64,000 bases of DNA from a bacterium (GCA_036382775.1 DASVHD010000029.1:124001-188000); one strand, 5' to 3'. Counted from the first letter of the stretch, positions 1-8,772 are shown. Program-made: numbers and translations. The notes: generated by a model from the letters alone, not told the origin.

Positions 1-51
1 TCAGGAGCGGCCCGCGTCTATTCCATCGTAGCTGGCATAACGCCGGGGTAA
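1..51 (+). CDS. C-terminal end of an upstream gene (partial)
   Basis: The first frame is open from base 1 to a TAA at 49-51 and reads SGARVYSIVAGITPG. It ends 44 bases before the next start on the same strand, so it could be the tail of the first gene of the membrane operon that follows. Another frame is open to 76-78, so the reading frame is not certain. No function can be given. Confidence 0.3.
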   Translation, partial: SGAARVYSIVAGITPG

Positions 52-95
52 AGATCGTTGCGCAAACAGCAGAATGATGAATTAAAGGAGGTTTA

Positions 96-1184
96 ATGAT
101 CATGATCATAATGATCGCCGTCATGTCCGCGCTGGCGCCACCGTCAGGCGTCAAGGCGTACGACACGCCCGGTGACGGCGGCAGTTCTATCACTATCGAA
201 TGGCAATTGTCTCCGGATGATGAAGACGTGGACGGTTACGAGATCCACCGGAGCACGGACAACGTAACATTTGAAAAAGTCGGTTTTGTGGGCAAGGGAA
301 TTGCGCAGACCGAAGATAAAACCAAGGACATTGAGCGTTATTTCTACCGGATCGCCGCGGTCAGGGACACCGCGCGCGCTTATTCCCCATCCCATGGACC
401 TTTTTCAAGCTCTGCCCAGTGGTTCAGCACGACCATGTGGAACGTGCTGATCGGATTTATCGTATCCTCTTTCTTCATTATCTTCTACATCTACCGCGCC
501 CGCAAGGGCAGATCCCTTTTCATCAGGAAGATCGCGGGCTTGAGCGCGGTCGATGACGCGGTCGGCCGCGCCACGGAAATGGGCAAACCCATCCTCTACA
601 GCCTGGGCCTGGGGCAGATCGACGCGATCGCGACGATTGCCTCGCTCAATATCGTGGGCGAAGTCGCCAAAAAATGCGCGGAGTTCGAGACCAAGTTCCT
701 GTGCCCGACCTTTGATCCGGTCGTCTACACGGTCTCGCGGGAGATCGTCAAGCAGTCTTATAGCACCGTGGGTAAACCCGACCGGTATGACCCGAACAGC
801 GTCTTTTACCTTGCGGCCAGCTCCATGGCTTACGCTTCGGGCATATGCGGCATCATGACTCGCGAACGTCCGGCTACTAATTTCTGGATCGGCAGTTTCG
901 GCGCCGAGTCCCTGATCCTGGCCGAAACGGGCGCCGCCATGGGCGCGATCCAGATCGCCGGCACCGACAATGTCACCCAGCTGCCGTTCTTTATAACCGC
1001 CTGCGACTATACCCTTATCGGCGAAGAACTATACGCAGCATCGGCTTATATCTCAAAAGAACCCCTCCTGCTCGGCGCGATCAAGGGCGAAGATTTCATC
1101 AAGGTGATAATCGTCGGCCTGCTGCTGGTCGGTTCGGTTATCGGGCTGGTAACCAAGTTTCAGATCCTGTCGCTGTTCAAATAA
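96..1184 (+). CDS. FnIII + DUF6754 membrane protein
   Basis: The 362-residue protein starts with a short hydrophobic stretch, followed by a fibronectin type III-like domain (about residues 15-105, with GYEIHRSTD and YFYRIAAV strands). A transmembrane helix lies near 112-130 and a long domain with small hydrophobic helices follows. Another transmembrane helix near 337-355 closes the protein. The C-terminal two thirds match, from memory, the family DUF6754, which has no assigned function. A strong AAGGAGG lies at 85-91. ATG 96 is only 4 bases away, and in-frame ATGs at 102 and 111 are also possible. It heads a unit of four membrane genes joined by short gaps or ATGA overlaps, so the products probably form one inner-membrane complex. 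The FnIII domain would then face the periplasm. The family call is a recollection, not a search. Confidence 0.75.
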   Translation: MIMIIMIAVMSALAPPSGVKAYDTPGDGGSSITIEWQLSPDDEDVDGYEIHRSTDNVTFEKVGFVGKGIAQTEDKTKDIERYFYRIAAVRDTARAYSPSHGPFSSSAQWFSTTMWNVLIGFIVSSFFIIFYIYRARKGRSLFIRKIAGLSAVDDAVGRATEMGKPILYSLGLGQIDAIATIASLNIVGEVAKKCAEFETKFLCPTFDPVVYTVSREIVKQSYSTVGKPDRYDPNSVFYLAASSMAYASGICGIMTRERPATNFWIGSFGAESLILAETGAAMGAIQIAGTDNVTQLPFFITACDYTLIGEELYAASAYISKEPLLLGAIKGEDFIKVIIVGLLLVGSVIGLVTKFQILSLFK

Positions 1185-1195
1185 GGAGAACTGCC

Positions 1196-1858
1196 ATGAA
1201 GAAAAAGATCCCCCTCGCCCTTGTTTTTATTGCCGGCGTCTCCGGGCTGGTTGCCGCGTTCGTTCCCCACCCCATCGTGAAGGCCGGTGATGAAATCATG
1301 CGCAACGATGTTCTGCGGATTATCCAGTCCTTCGCCTTCATCCTCGCCTTGAGCAGCCTTGTGTCCGTGCACACGTCCAAGATCAGAACCAGGCGCCACA
1401 AATGGCCTTATTCGATCGTACTGCTGGCATCATTCCTGATCACCTCGGTCATCGGCCTGGGCGGCGGCGTCAGCGGTAAGGGCATCTTGCCGACGCAGAT
1501 CGGCAATTTCAATTTCAACATCCAGACCATATACCAGAACGTCATCATCGCCCTTAGCACCTCGATGTTCGCCCTGCTCGCCTTCTACATGGCTTCAGCT
1601 TCATACCGCGCTTTCCGCATCCGCTCTTTTGAAGCCACGCTCCTGCTTTCGGCCGCATTCATCGTCATGCTGGGCGTGCTGCCCATCGGCGACGCGATAT
1701 CCCATCACCTGCCGGCGTTCGCTCAATGGATACTGGACGTGCCCAATGCCGCGGGCCAGCGCGGCATTGCGTTCGGCATCGCGCTCGGCGGCCTGGCAAC
1801 CGCGCTCAAGATCGTGCTGGGCATAGAACGTTCCTGGCTGGGCGGAGGCGGCGCATGA
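1196..1858 (+). CDS. polytopic membrane protein of DUF6754 operon
   Basis: A 220-residue protein with about six hydrophobic segments (near 5-24, 45-60, 72-90, 114-133, 148-165 and 190-210) and a basic loop, SKIRTRRHK, after the second. The first segment could also serve as a signal anchor. A Shine-Dalgarno AAGGAG at 1183-1188 lies just after the previous stop, so the gene is co-transcribed with the DUF6754 gene. Its stop overlaps the next start (ATGA, 1855-1858), which implies translational coupling. I do not recognise the family. Given the spacing it is best regarded as an integral partner of the DUF6754 protein. Confidence 0.7.
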   Translation: MKKKIPLALVFIAGVSGLVAAFVPHPIVKAGDEIMRNDVLRIIQSFAFILALSSLVSVHTSKIRTRRHKWPYSIVLLASFLITSVIGLGGGVSGKGILPTQIGNFNFNIQTIYQNVIIALSTSMFALLAFYMASASYRAFRIRSFEATLLLSAAFIVMLGVLPIGDAISHHLPAFAQWILDVPNAAGQRGIAFGIALGGLATALKIVLGIERSWLGGGGA

Positions 1859-2721
1859 AGTTATTTGAAACGCTTACTCGGATCGACCGCCGGATCATTT
1901 TTCTCGCTCTCGGCGGGCTGATCATATTCTCGCTGTTGTTCCCGCGTTTTCTAAAGGTCAGGGTATTCCCCCCGGTCACCAAACTCTATGAAGCGATCGA
2001 TAAGATCACGCCGGACAAAGCGCTTATCCTGGATATCTCCTACGGACCGCAGTATCAGGCAGAATGCGAACCCATGGCTTATACCGTGCTGCGTCACGCT
2101 TTCAAGAACCGCACCAAGGTCCTCGCGCTCAGCCTGTACGCAGAGTACCTGGGTCTGGCGAAAAAAGTGCTGGATGATGTGATCGCGGAATACAACCGCA
2201 ACGCGACATCCCGCGCCGACAGCTTGATCTACGGACGAGATTATGTATTTCTTGGCTGGCAGCCTCCGCCTATTATTCCCATCCTCGGCATGGGCGAGAG
2301 CATCGCCGGCGTTTACCAGGTCGACTACTATGGGAACCAGACCGACACGCTGCCGCTCATGAAGCATATCAAGAACTACAACAACGTCGACATTCTTGTG
2401 GCCCTGGGCGGCGGCACCGGTTCTGAAAAGTGGTGGGCCCAGTTCGCTCAGCGGAAATTCGGCCTCCGCGTGGGCGCCGGTTGCAGCGCGGTGCTGGGCG
2501 CCGATTACTACCCGTATTATCAGTCAGGGCAGTTCACCGGCATGATGGTTGGTGTCAAAGGCGCTGCCGAATACGAAGAGCTTGCTTCCTCGCGGGCCAA
2601 CATAACGGCAGAACGCGTGGCGAGCGAGCGCATGCTGTCGCTGACCTATGCCCACCTGATCATGATCGCCTTCATCGTCATCGGCAACATCAGCTACTTC
2701 GTAACCAGGAGGAAAAAATGA
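1855..2721 (+). CDS. bitopic membrane protein with soluble domain
   Basis: The start is the ATG at 1855 inside the ATGA overlap; the frame is open further upstream but that part only shadows the previous gene. The 288-residue product has a transmembrane helix near 15-35, a soluble domain of about 220 residues, and a second helix near 262-282 followed by a basic tail. The soluble part alternates predicted strands with helices. It holds the glycine-rich turn VALGGGTGSEKWW near residue 180, preceded by a hydrophobic strand, as in nucleotide-binding folds. I do not recognise the family. Its stop overlaps the next start by four bases (2718-2721). Its position between polytopic partners suggests it provides the soluble face of the complex. 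Confidence 0.7.
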   Translation: MKLFETLTRIDRRIIFLALGGLIIFSLLFPRFLKVRVFPPVTKLYEAIDKITPDKALILDISYGPQYQAECEPMAYTVLRHAFKNRTKVLALSLYAEYLGLAKKVLDDVIAEYNRNATSRADSLIYGRDYVFLGWQPPPIIPILGMGESIAGVYQVDYYGNQTDTLPLMKHIKNYNNVDILVALGGGTGSEKWWAQFAQRKFGLRVGAGCSAVLGADYYPYYQSGQFTGMMVGVKGAAEYEELASSRANITAERVASERMLSLTYAHLIMIAFIVIGNISYFVTRRKK

Positions 2722-3350
2722 ACTTTGACCCGTGGATCTGGATAGGCGCGCTTCTCAGCCTCGCGATCTTTTCGTTCCTGTACAAAGAAAACCCGGTTTA
2801 CTACGTTGCCGAGCATATATATATCGGCGTTATCAACGGGTACCTGGTCACGTTCTACTGGCATAACATCCTCGTCCCCATCCTGTTCAAGCGCCTTTTT
2901 TCCGGCATGTACCTGCTCATCATCCCGGCGTTCATCGGGATGCTCTATTTCACGCGCTTCATCCCCAGACTGTCATGGCTGGTCAGGATCCCGATCGCCC
3001 TGTTCATGGGGTATTATACCGGTCTGTTCATTCCGGTTACGATCCAGGCCGACATCATAAAACAGATCCAGGCGACGCTCCTCAATTCACAGAACTTCAA
3101 GATGTGGAATGCCGGGGCTCTGGGCATTGTCTGGTCGGTGATCCTGCTAATCGGCGTCATCTGCACGATCTCTTACTTTTATTTTTCCCGTGAGCACAAG
3201 GGCGTCCTGCGCGTGACCTCGCGCATCGGCATTGTTTTTATCATGCTCGGTTTCGGCGCTTCGTTCGGCTACACGGTCATGTCCCGCGTAACCCTGCTGA
3301 TCGGAAAACTGCAGTTCCTCATGGGAGACTGGCTGGGGATTATAAAATAG
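2718..3350 (+). CDS. polytopic membrane protein ending DUF6754 operon
   Basis: The start is ATG 2718, which overlaps the previous stop and is preceded by AGGAGG (2708-2713). The 210-residue product is almost entirely hydrophobic, with six or seven membrane segments. There is one more polar stretch around residues 112-130 (IKQIQATLLNSQNFK) that may form a loop. It is the last gene of the four-gene unit, and the next gene has its own leader. The family is not recognised. The stop is TAG, which shows that amber codons terminate normally in this genome. Confidence 0.7.
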   Translation: MNFDPWIWIGALLSLAIFSFLYKENPVYYVAEHIYIGVINGYLVTFYWHNILVPILFKRLFSGMYLLIIPAFIGMLYFTRFIPRLSWLVRIPIALFMGYYTGLFIPVTIQADIIKQIQATLLNSQNFKMWNAGALGIVWSVILLIGVICTISYFYFSREHKGVLRVTSRIGIVFIMLGFGASFGYTVMSRVTLLIGKLQFLMGDWLGIIK

Positions 3351-3379
3351 GAATTCGACCTGTCATTTCAGATAATAAT

Positions 3380-3406
3380 CGTGATCACGCCATTATGCCA
3401 ATTGGC
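3380..3406 (+). promoter_or_regulatory. two 10-bp palindromes before the aldolase gene
   Basis: CGTGATCACG (3380-3389) and GCCAATTGGC (3397-3406) are both perfect palindromes. They are spaced 17 bases centre to centre, in the 91-base gap before the aldolase start. They could be operator sites. No promoter hexamers are clear here, so the role is a guess. Confidence 0.3.
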
Positions 3407-3441
3407 GAAATAACGCAGTCTGTGAATGGAAAGGATGCGAA

Positions 3442-4362
3442 ATGCTTACGACATTGAATGATGTCCTGCCGGACGCGAAGAAAAAACACTATGCGGTCGG
3501 CGCTTTCAACACCTCCAACCTGGAGATCACCCAGGCGATCCTGGCCGCGGCCCAGGCGCTGTCTGCGCCGGTGATCATCGCGGTCAGCGAGAAAGCGATC
3601 CAGTACGCAGGCCTGCCTCAGATCACGGCGATCATAACGGGGTTGGCGCGTAAAATAAGGATCCCGGTGGTCATTCACCTTGACCATGGACCGTCGTTCG
3701 AACTGGCCGAAGCGTGCATCCGCGCGGGGTTCACGTCGGTCATGATCGATGCCTCTGCGCTGCCGTATAAGGAAAACGTCGGGCTCACCCGCAAGGTGAA
3801 AGCGTTTGCCCGCAGGCACAAGGTGTCGGTCGAAGCCGAGATCGGCCGTCTGGCCGGGATCGAGGATAACGTCGCGGTGTCCCATGATCAGGCGCTTTAC
3901 ACCGACCCTGGAGAAGCCCGGCGTTTTGCCCGGGAAACAGAATGCGACGCCCTGGCGATCGCCATCGGTACTTCCCATGGCGCTTACAAATTCAAGGGCA
4001 AGCCAAAACTGCGAATCGATATCCTGAGGCAAATCGCCGCGGAAGTGAAGATCCCCCTTGTTTTGCACGGCGCGTCGAGCGTCAAGAAAAACTATGTGGA
4101 GTTGGTCAACAAATACGGCGGAAATCTGACCCACGCGCGCGGCGTCACGGATGCGTTGCTCAGATCGGCCATAAAGAGCGGTATTACCAAGATCAATGTC
4201 GACACGGACCTGCGCATCGCGTTCACCGCGGGAATAAGGCAGTACCTGACCGAAAACCCGGCTGATTTTGACCCCCGCAAATCCCTTGCCGCCGGCCGGG
4301 ACCAGATCACCAGGGTGATCAGGGAACGGATCAGGGTGTTCGGCTCAAAAGGCAGAGCTTAA
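3442..4362 (+). CDS. fba: class II fructose-bisphosphate aldolase
   Basis: The 306-residue length and sequence fit the zinc-dependent class II aldolase family, which interconverts fructose 1,6-bisphosphate with glyceraldehyde 3-phosphate and dihydroxyacetone phosphate in the cytoplasm. Visible family marks are HLDHG at 79-83 (Asp81 catalytic base, His82 zinc ligand), EAEIG at 131-135, the zinc-ligand histidines H179 and H209 in TSHG and LHGAS, and the phosphate-binding NVDTD at 252-256. GGAAAGG at 3428-3434 gives good spacing to ATG 3442. Members of this family also act on tagatose 1,6-bisphosphate, and the sequence alone does not exclude that. It stands alone between the membrane operon and the DUF885 gene. 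Confidence 0.93.
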   Translation: MLTTLNDVLPDAKKKHYAVGAFNTSNLEITQAILAAAQALSAPVIIAVSEKAIQYAGLPQITAIITGLARKIRIPVVIHLDHGPSFELAEACIRAGFTSVMIDASALPYKENVGLTRKVKAFARRHKVSVEAEIGRLAGIEDNVAVSHDQALYTDPGEARRFARETECDALAIAIGTSHGAYKFKGKPKLRIDILRQIAAEVKIPLVLHGASSVKKNYVELVNKYGGNLTHARGVTDALLRSAIKSGITKINVDTDLRIAFTAGIRQYLTENPADFDPRKSLAAGRDQITRVIRERIRVFGSKGRA

Positions 4363-4376
4363 CAAGTTTTGCCTAT

Positions 4377-4437
4377 ATGTATCTGGCACCTAGCATCTAG
4401 TATCTGACATCTAGCACTTAGAACCTAGCATCTGTGT
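4377..4437. repeat. degenerate TCTAGCA-type tandem words
   Basis: About 60 bases are built from variants of TATCTGGCAC, CTAGCATCTA, GTATCTGACA, TCTAGCACTT and AGAACCTAGC, a period of about 10. It is non-coding. A looser relative lies at 27895-27985. Confidence 0.7.
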
Positions 4438-4494
4438 TTATGTGATATTTTTTTGAGAAACCGGCATATATCTAACATGAAAAGGCGGGGGACC

Positions 4495-6315
4495 ATGAAA
4501 TCCTCATTATTCAGCATTTCGATCGTTTTGACGCTAATGCTTAACTCCTGGGCGGACGCGCAGAAGGTTGCGGATACGGGCGACGGCGACATTGAACAGC
4601 TGTTCACTGATTTTGTCCGTGATTACGTGGCACTGAGCCCGACTACGGGCACGACCCTGGGACTTCCGGCATCAGCCGGTATCCCGGTCCGCAATGACCT
4701 TCTCGACGACATTTCGCAAAAAGGCCAGGATCAGGAGTTCGCCCTGTACAAGGAATACCGCGCGCGTCTTGACCGTCATGAAGAAAAAGACCTGACTGTT
4801 TCCCAGCGGCTGGCCTGCGCTCAGCTTAAGTGGTACATGGACATGCGGACCGCGGGTGACGCATATCGCTATAACCGGTACTTGATCAACCCTGGTTTTG
4901 GATTTCATAATGAATTGACGACCCTCATGACCGAGCATCACAAAATAAAGAAATTTAAGGACGCTGAAGATTATATCGCGAGGTTGAAAGGCTATCAGAC
5001 CTATATTCAACAGCTGCTGGATCACCTTGCTATCTGCGAACAGAAAAAAGCGGTCCCGCCGGTCTATATAATTTCAAACCTGGAAGAGATCTTATCTGAA
5101 TTCATTTCTGTTCTTCCAATCGAAAATATCCTCTATACATCGTTCCGGGACCGTTTATCGGAGATCAGTGCCGCTGATGCCAGAACAAAAGACCGGTTGA
5201 AAAAAGAAGCTTTGAAAGCGATCGATAATTCCGTCTATCCGGCATACCGAAATGTCATATCGTATCTCGCCACATTGAGACCAAAAGCTGATAGTCTTGC
5301 CGGTGTTTGGAAACTGCCCCAGGGCAACGCTTATTACCAATACTGTCTCAATTTTCACACCACCACGGGCATGGCGCCGGCTGAGATCCATGAACTGGGA
5401 CTGGCCGAGGTCGCGCGTATCGAGCATGAACTTGTTAAGATTTACAAAGAACTTGGGATCCCCGGTAAAAATTACCAGGAAATGGCTATTGCCTTCCAAA
5501 AGCTAATATTGGCCGATACCACCGGTAAATTTCTCTATCCGGCAACGGATGTGGGCAAACAGCAAACCCTTAAAGGTTACCAAACAATAATCGATACGAT
5601 GTACGCGCACTTGCCGGATATGTTCGGCACCGTGCCTAAAGCGGTCGTAAAGGTCGGTCGCGTACCCGAATTCAAAGAGGCGACGGCCGGGACATACTAT
5701 CAGCCGCCGCGTCTGGACGGTACTGGAGGCGGGATCTTCTACGCCAACCTTGGTTACCGGCACTCCAAGCCGGGCATGAAAGCGTTGACTTATCATGAAG
5801 CAATACCCGGCCATCACCTTCAGATCGCTCTGGAACAGGGATCGGCTGACGCGCGTTTGTTTAAAAGTTTATTTTTCTTCACGGGCTATGTCGAGGGCTG
5901 GGCCCTCTATGCTGAGCGCCTGGCATTGGAAAACGGTTTTTATACCGATCTGTACAGCCGCATCGGTTATCTGCGCTCTGAATTGTTCCGCGCCGTGCGC
6001 CTGGTCCTGGACACCGGTATTCACTGGAAAAAATGGTCGCGCGATCAGGCGGCCGCGTACATGCAGGAACACTGCCTGTGGAGCGCCGATGGAGAGATAT
6101 ACCGCTACATTGTCTGGCCGGGCCAGGCATGCGCTTACAAGACCGGCGAGCTGGCCATCATCCGCCTGCGCGAATCAGCGCGCGCAGCGCTGGGCAGGGA
6201 TTTCGATATCAGAGAATTCCATGATGAGATACTTCGCTACGGCTCGATGCCGCTTGACCAGCTCGAAGAACTTTTGGAAGACTACATCGATACAAAAAAG
6301 GGTGCTAATTACTAG
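4495..6315 (+). CDS. DUF885 family exported metallopeptidase-like protein
   Basis: A protein of the DUF885 family, which is related to gluzincin-type zinc peptidases. The motif HEAIPGHH lies at residues 434-441 and supplies the zinc histidines and catalytic glutamate. The downstream helix GYVEGWALYAERL about 30 residues later gives the third ligand, and the domain continues to the end. I chose ATG 4495 because it leaves a clean signal peptide (MKSSLFSISIVLTLMLNSWA) and has a G-rich ribosome site just before it. The reading frame is open upstream from a TTG at 4453. The 606-residue length is normal for the family. It probably works in the periplasm or at the surface on peptides; the substrate is unknown. 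Confidence 0.88.
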   Translation: MKSSLFSISIVLTLMLNSWADAQKVADTGDGDIEQLFTDFVRDYVALSPTTGTTLGLPASAGIPVRNDLLDDISQKGQDQEFALYKEYRARLDRHEEKDLTVSQRLACAQLKWYMDMRTAGDAYRYNRYLINPGFGFHNELTTLMTEHHKIKKFKDAEDYIARLKGYQTYIQQLLDHLAICEQKKAVPPVYIISNLEEILSEFISVLPIENILYTSFRDRLSEISAADARTKDRLKKEALKAIDNSVYPAYRNVISYLATLRPKADSLAGVWKLPQGNAYYQYCLNFHTTTGMAPAEIHELGLAEVARIEHELVKIYKELGIPGKNYQEMAIAFQKLILADTTGKFLYPATDVGKQQTLKGYQTIIDTMYAHLPDMFGTVPKAVVKVGRVPEFKEATAGTYYQPPRLDGTGGGIFYANLGYRHSKPGMKALTYHEAIPGHHLQIALEQGSADARLFKSLFFFTGYVEGWALYAERLALENGFYTDLYSRIGYLRSELFRAVRLVLDTGIHWKKWSRDQAAAYMQEHCLWSADGEIYRYIVWPGQACAYKTGELAIIRLRESARAALGRDFDIREFHDEILRYGSMPLDQLEELLEDYIDTKKGANY

Positions 6316-6344
6316 CCGTTTTACTACATGCTACTTATCGAAGA

Positions 6345-6387
6345 TCCCGCTTTATCAATGCTGTTTTTTTATGAAATAAAAGCGGGA
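6345..6387. terminator. stem-loop between convergent genes
   Basis: TCCCGCTTT (6345-6353) pairs perfectly with AAAGCGGGA (6379-6387) around a 26-base loop that contains a run of seven T. It lies between the stops of the DUF885 gene and the patatin gene and could end both transcripts, though the long loop is unusual. Confidence 0.4.
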
Positions 6388-6397
6388 CTACTTACTG

Positions 6398-8632
6398 TTA
6401 TTTCGTGTACCTGAAGTCCCGACCGATAGAAAAAAATATCGCGGCGGTTTTGCATTTAAAACCGTCGCCCCATTGCGGATCTGTGGCACCGGTGGTCAAT
6501 TGGACCGGTCCGATGGGCGTATCCATCCATATTCCAATGCCGCATCCATAGTGGTAATCCAGACTGAGCGGGTCGGTAATATTGAGGATATTTGTAATGT
6601 CCGAAGTGAGCCCGGCCGCGCCCACCAGTCTTAAATAGAGCGAAAAAGTCCTGCTTCGAGCTGTGCCCAGAACGCGGTAGTTAAGGCTCACGTTGGAAGT
6701 CAGTTTTTGCCTGCTCATTACGTGTTCTAACCGGTATCCGACGAATGACGCGCCGCCGGTATAAAAGCGCTCTGACCAAGGCAGATCGCCGGCCGAGGCG
6801 CCGGCGCAAAGAACTCCCGAAGTGCTGAAACGTCCGAAGAGCGGTTTGTTCGCGTCAGTAATGAGCGCTATCCGTATGAATTCCGCGCGGCTGTGAAAAA
6901 GAGAACCCGCATACTGCCATTCAATTCGGACGAAGTTGTTGTCCGACGAGAGGTCGCACCCGGCTTCGTCATTCTGCTCGACTGATATGGTCGGCCCGAT
7001 GATCCATTCGTCCATGGGCAGGGTATCGAACACGGCGAGTTGCGGAAAACGGTACAACGCCTGGTGCGCCTTGAAACCAAAGCCCACGTAAGTATCGTAT
7101 CCAAGGTTGCAGTTTATCTCCGACGCTGCGCCCCGGCAGTCAATGTTATAATCGGCAACCCAGCCCGAACCATCGTAATACGACCGGTCAATGGATGACC
7201 AGAATGGATCGATGTGCCCGAATAACGTTGTATATTGGGGGTTCAAGTATTCAATCCGCACGCGGTATTCGCTCGGCTCGCCCAGCGTCGCTATTCCACT
7301 GGCGCCGAAACTGCTGCCCCCGATATTGTCAATGCCCATTTCCAGGCCGATCGTCGCATTATCATAGTTGTCATAACGCAGTCCCAGCAGGTAATACCCG
7401 AAATCCCGCTCGTGCACTTCGATCGTGATCTCAACCGAATCCCCGCCGTCATGCAAACGGTAATCGACATGTTCGAACAGGCCGGTCTCGTAAAGCTTGA
7501 TCAGGTCTTTGATAAAAGCGTCAAAATCGAGCTGGCTTCCGGGTATTATTTTCAGGATCCTGGATATTTTTTTTGCGGACAGTGTCTTCATTCCTTCAAA
7601 TGATATCTTTCTCACAAACGGTAGCGGCCGATGCGTGATCTCTTTCTTTGCCTTTATTATCGTCCTGCCCGCGATACTCTCGCGGATCCCGTCCAGTGCC
7701 ATTTCCGCTGTCTGTTCGCCGACCGCGATCAACTCCTTTGCCTGATCATAATTAGTGGCGTCAAATTGCGAGAGGTCCGGTTCGATCAGGATATTGGCGA
7801 TCTTTTTCTGCTTTTCAATGTCCGAAATGCCGAACATGCTGGTCGTGCGGGAGATGATATCAATCATGGATACGCCGGCTTGCTCGTTTTGCTTTATGGT
7901 CAGCGACGCGATGATAAGATCAGGTTCCATTTCTTTTATCGGTTCCACCGGCAGGTACTGCATAACGCCGCCGTCAACCAAACGCATATTCGTGAACATG
8001 CTAGGAGCGAAAACGCCTGGTATGGCGATGCTGCCCCGGATCGCTTTTACGAGACTGCCGCTGCAGAACGTGATCTTGCGGCCCGAGTTCAGATCCACGG
8101 CGATCAGGCGGAGGGGGATCGCCAAGCTGTCATAATTGCCGCCGGCATCGTATTCCGGCCGGGCCAGGTGTTGCGCGAGAAAGAACTCCACGTTCTGCAG
8201 GTTGGCCACGCCGCTGGGCAGGGCGGGGCTGAAACCATGGTGCTCCAGGCTGACAAGATAGCCCAGTCTCTGCCGCGTGCCCGGGTGCTGGTTCACGCCG
8301 GACGGAAGGCCAAAAACGATCATTTTCTTCCAGTCGATGCCAAGGGCGATACTTTCGATCTGCGTGGCGGTATAACCAGCGGCGTAAAGGCTGCCGATTA
8401 TCGAACCCATGCTGTTGGCGGATATACACGAAACGTTGATCCCCTCCCGTTCCAACACCTTGAGCACGCCGACATGGGCAAGACCCAGGGCGCCGCCGGC
8501 GGAAAGGACCAGCCCGATCTTTACCGAGTCAGCCGGTGCCGGATCCCCGGCGACCGTGAAGACAGGCATCGAAAAAATAATGGTGATCACCATTGAAAAA
8601 GCAACTGGAGATCTACGCCCCGCTTTATCCAT
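6398..8632 (-). CDS. patatin-like phospholipase with POTRA and outer-membrane barrel
   Basis: 744 residues in three parts. A signal peptide is followed by a patatin domain (about 36-330), a POTRA-like segment (about 335-405, ISFEGMKTL to ITIEVHE) and a BamA/Omp85-type beta-barrel to the end. The patatin part has the oxyanion loop GGALG (46-50), nucleophile Ser74 and the DGG motif with Asp220. The usual G-x-S-x-G elbow is A-N-S-M-G here. This matches the PlpD-type (type Vd) arrangement, in which the barrel anchors or exports a lipid acyl hydrolase. AAGAAAGGA precedes ATG 8632 and a promoter with TATAAT lies at 8662-8689. The gene is convergent with the DUF885 gene. Confidence 0.9.
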   Translation of the reverse strand: MDKAGRRSPVAFSMVITIIFSMPVFTVAGDPAPADSVKIGLVLSAGGALGLAHVGVLKVLEREGINVSCISANSMGSIIGSLYAAGYTATQIESIALGIDWKKMIVFGLPSGVNQHPGTRQRLGYLVSLEHHGFSPALPSGVANLQNVEFFLAQHLARPEYDAGGNYDSLAIPLRLIAVDLNSGRKITFCSGSLVKAIRGSIAIPGVFAPSMFTNMRLVDGGVMQYLPVEPIKEMEPDLIIASLTIKQNEQAGVSMIDIISRTTSMFGISDIEKQKKIANILIEPDLSQFDATNYDQAKELIAVGEQTAEMALDGIRESIAGRTIIKAKKEITHRPLPFVRKISFEGMKTLSAKKISRILKIIPGSQLDFDAFIKDLIKLYETGLFEHVDYRLHDGGDSVEITIEVHERDFGYYLLGLRYDNYDNATIGLEMGIDNIGGSSFGASGIATLGEPSEYRVRIEYLNPQYTTLFGHIDPFWSSIDRSYYDGSGWVADYNIDCRGAASEINCNLGYDTYVGFGFKAHQALYRFPQLAVFDTLPMDEWIIGPTISVEQNDEAGCDLSSDNNFVRIEWQYAGSLFHSRAEFIRIALITDANKPLFGRFSTSGVLCAGASAGDLPWSERFYTGGASFVGYRLEHVMSRQKLTSNVSLNYRVLGTARSRTFSLYLRLVGAAGLTSDITNILNITDPLSLDYHYGCGIGIWMDTPIGPVQLTTGATDPQWGDGFKCKTAAIFFSIGRDFRYTK

Positions 8633-8661
8633 GATCCCATCCTTTCTTGCTTACCGGCTGA

Positions 8662-8689
8662 ATTATACAATTTTGCGCAGCAAAATCAA
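8662..8689 (-). promoter_or_regulatory. sigma70-type promoter of patatin gene
   Basis: TTGATT, 16 bases, TATAAT on the minus strand. The predicted start lies about 25 bases before the coding region. Confidence 0.6.
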
Positions 8690-8772
8690 TACGCGATTGA
8701 AACGACCGGATCGAATATTTTGTCTTTAATCACATGATCAACTAATAACGTAATTGACTGCCTTGTCCAATA

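Noticed and set aside
3385-4134. 249-codon minus-strand frame opposite the aldolase gene
   Set aside because: Antisense shadow of a strongly conserved enzyme, with no start signal.
7631-8596. Long plus-strand open frame antisense to the patatin gene
   Set aside because: It mirrors the patatin coding frame, is rich in Arg/His/Asp typical of antisense frames, and has no ribosome site or recognisable domain.
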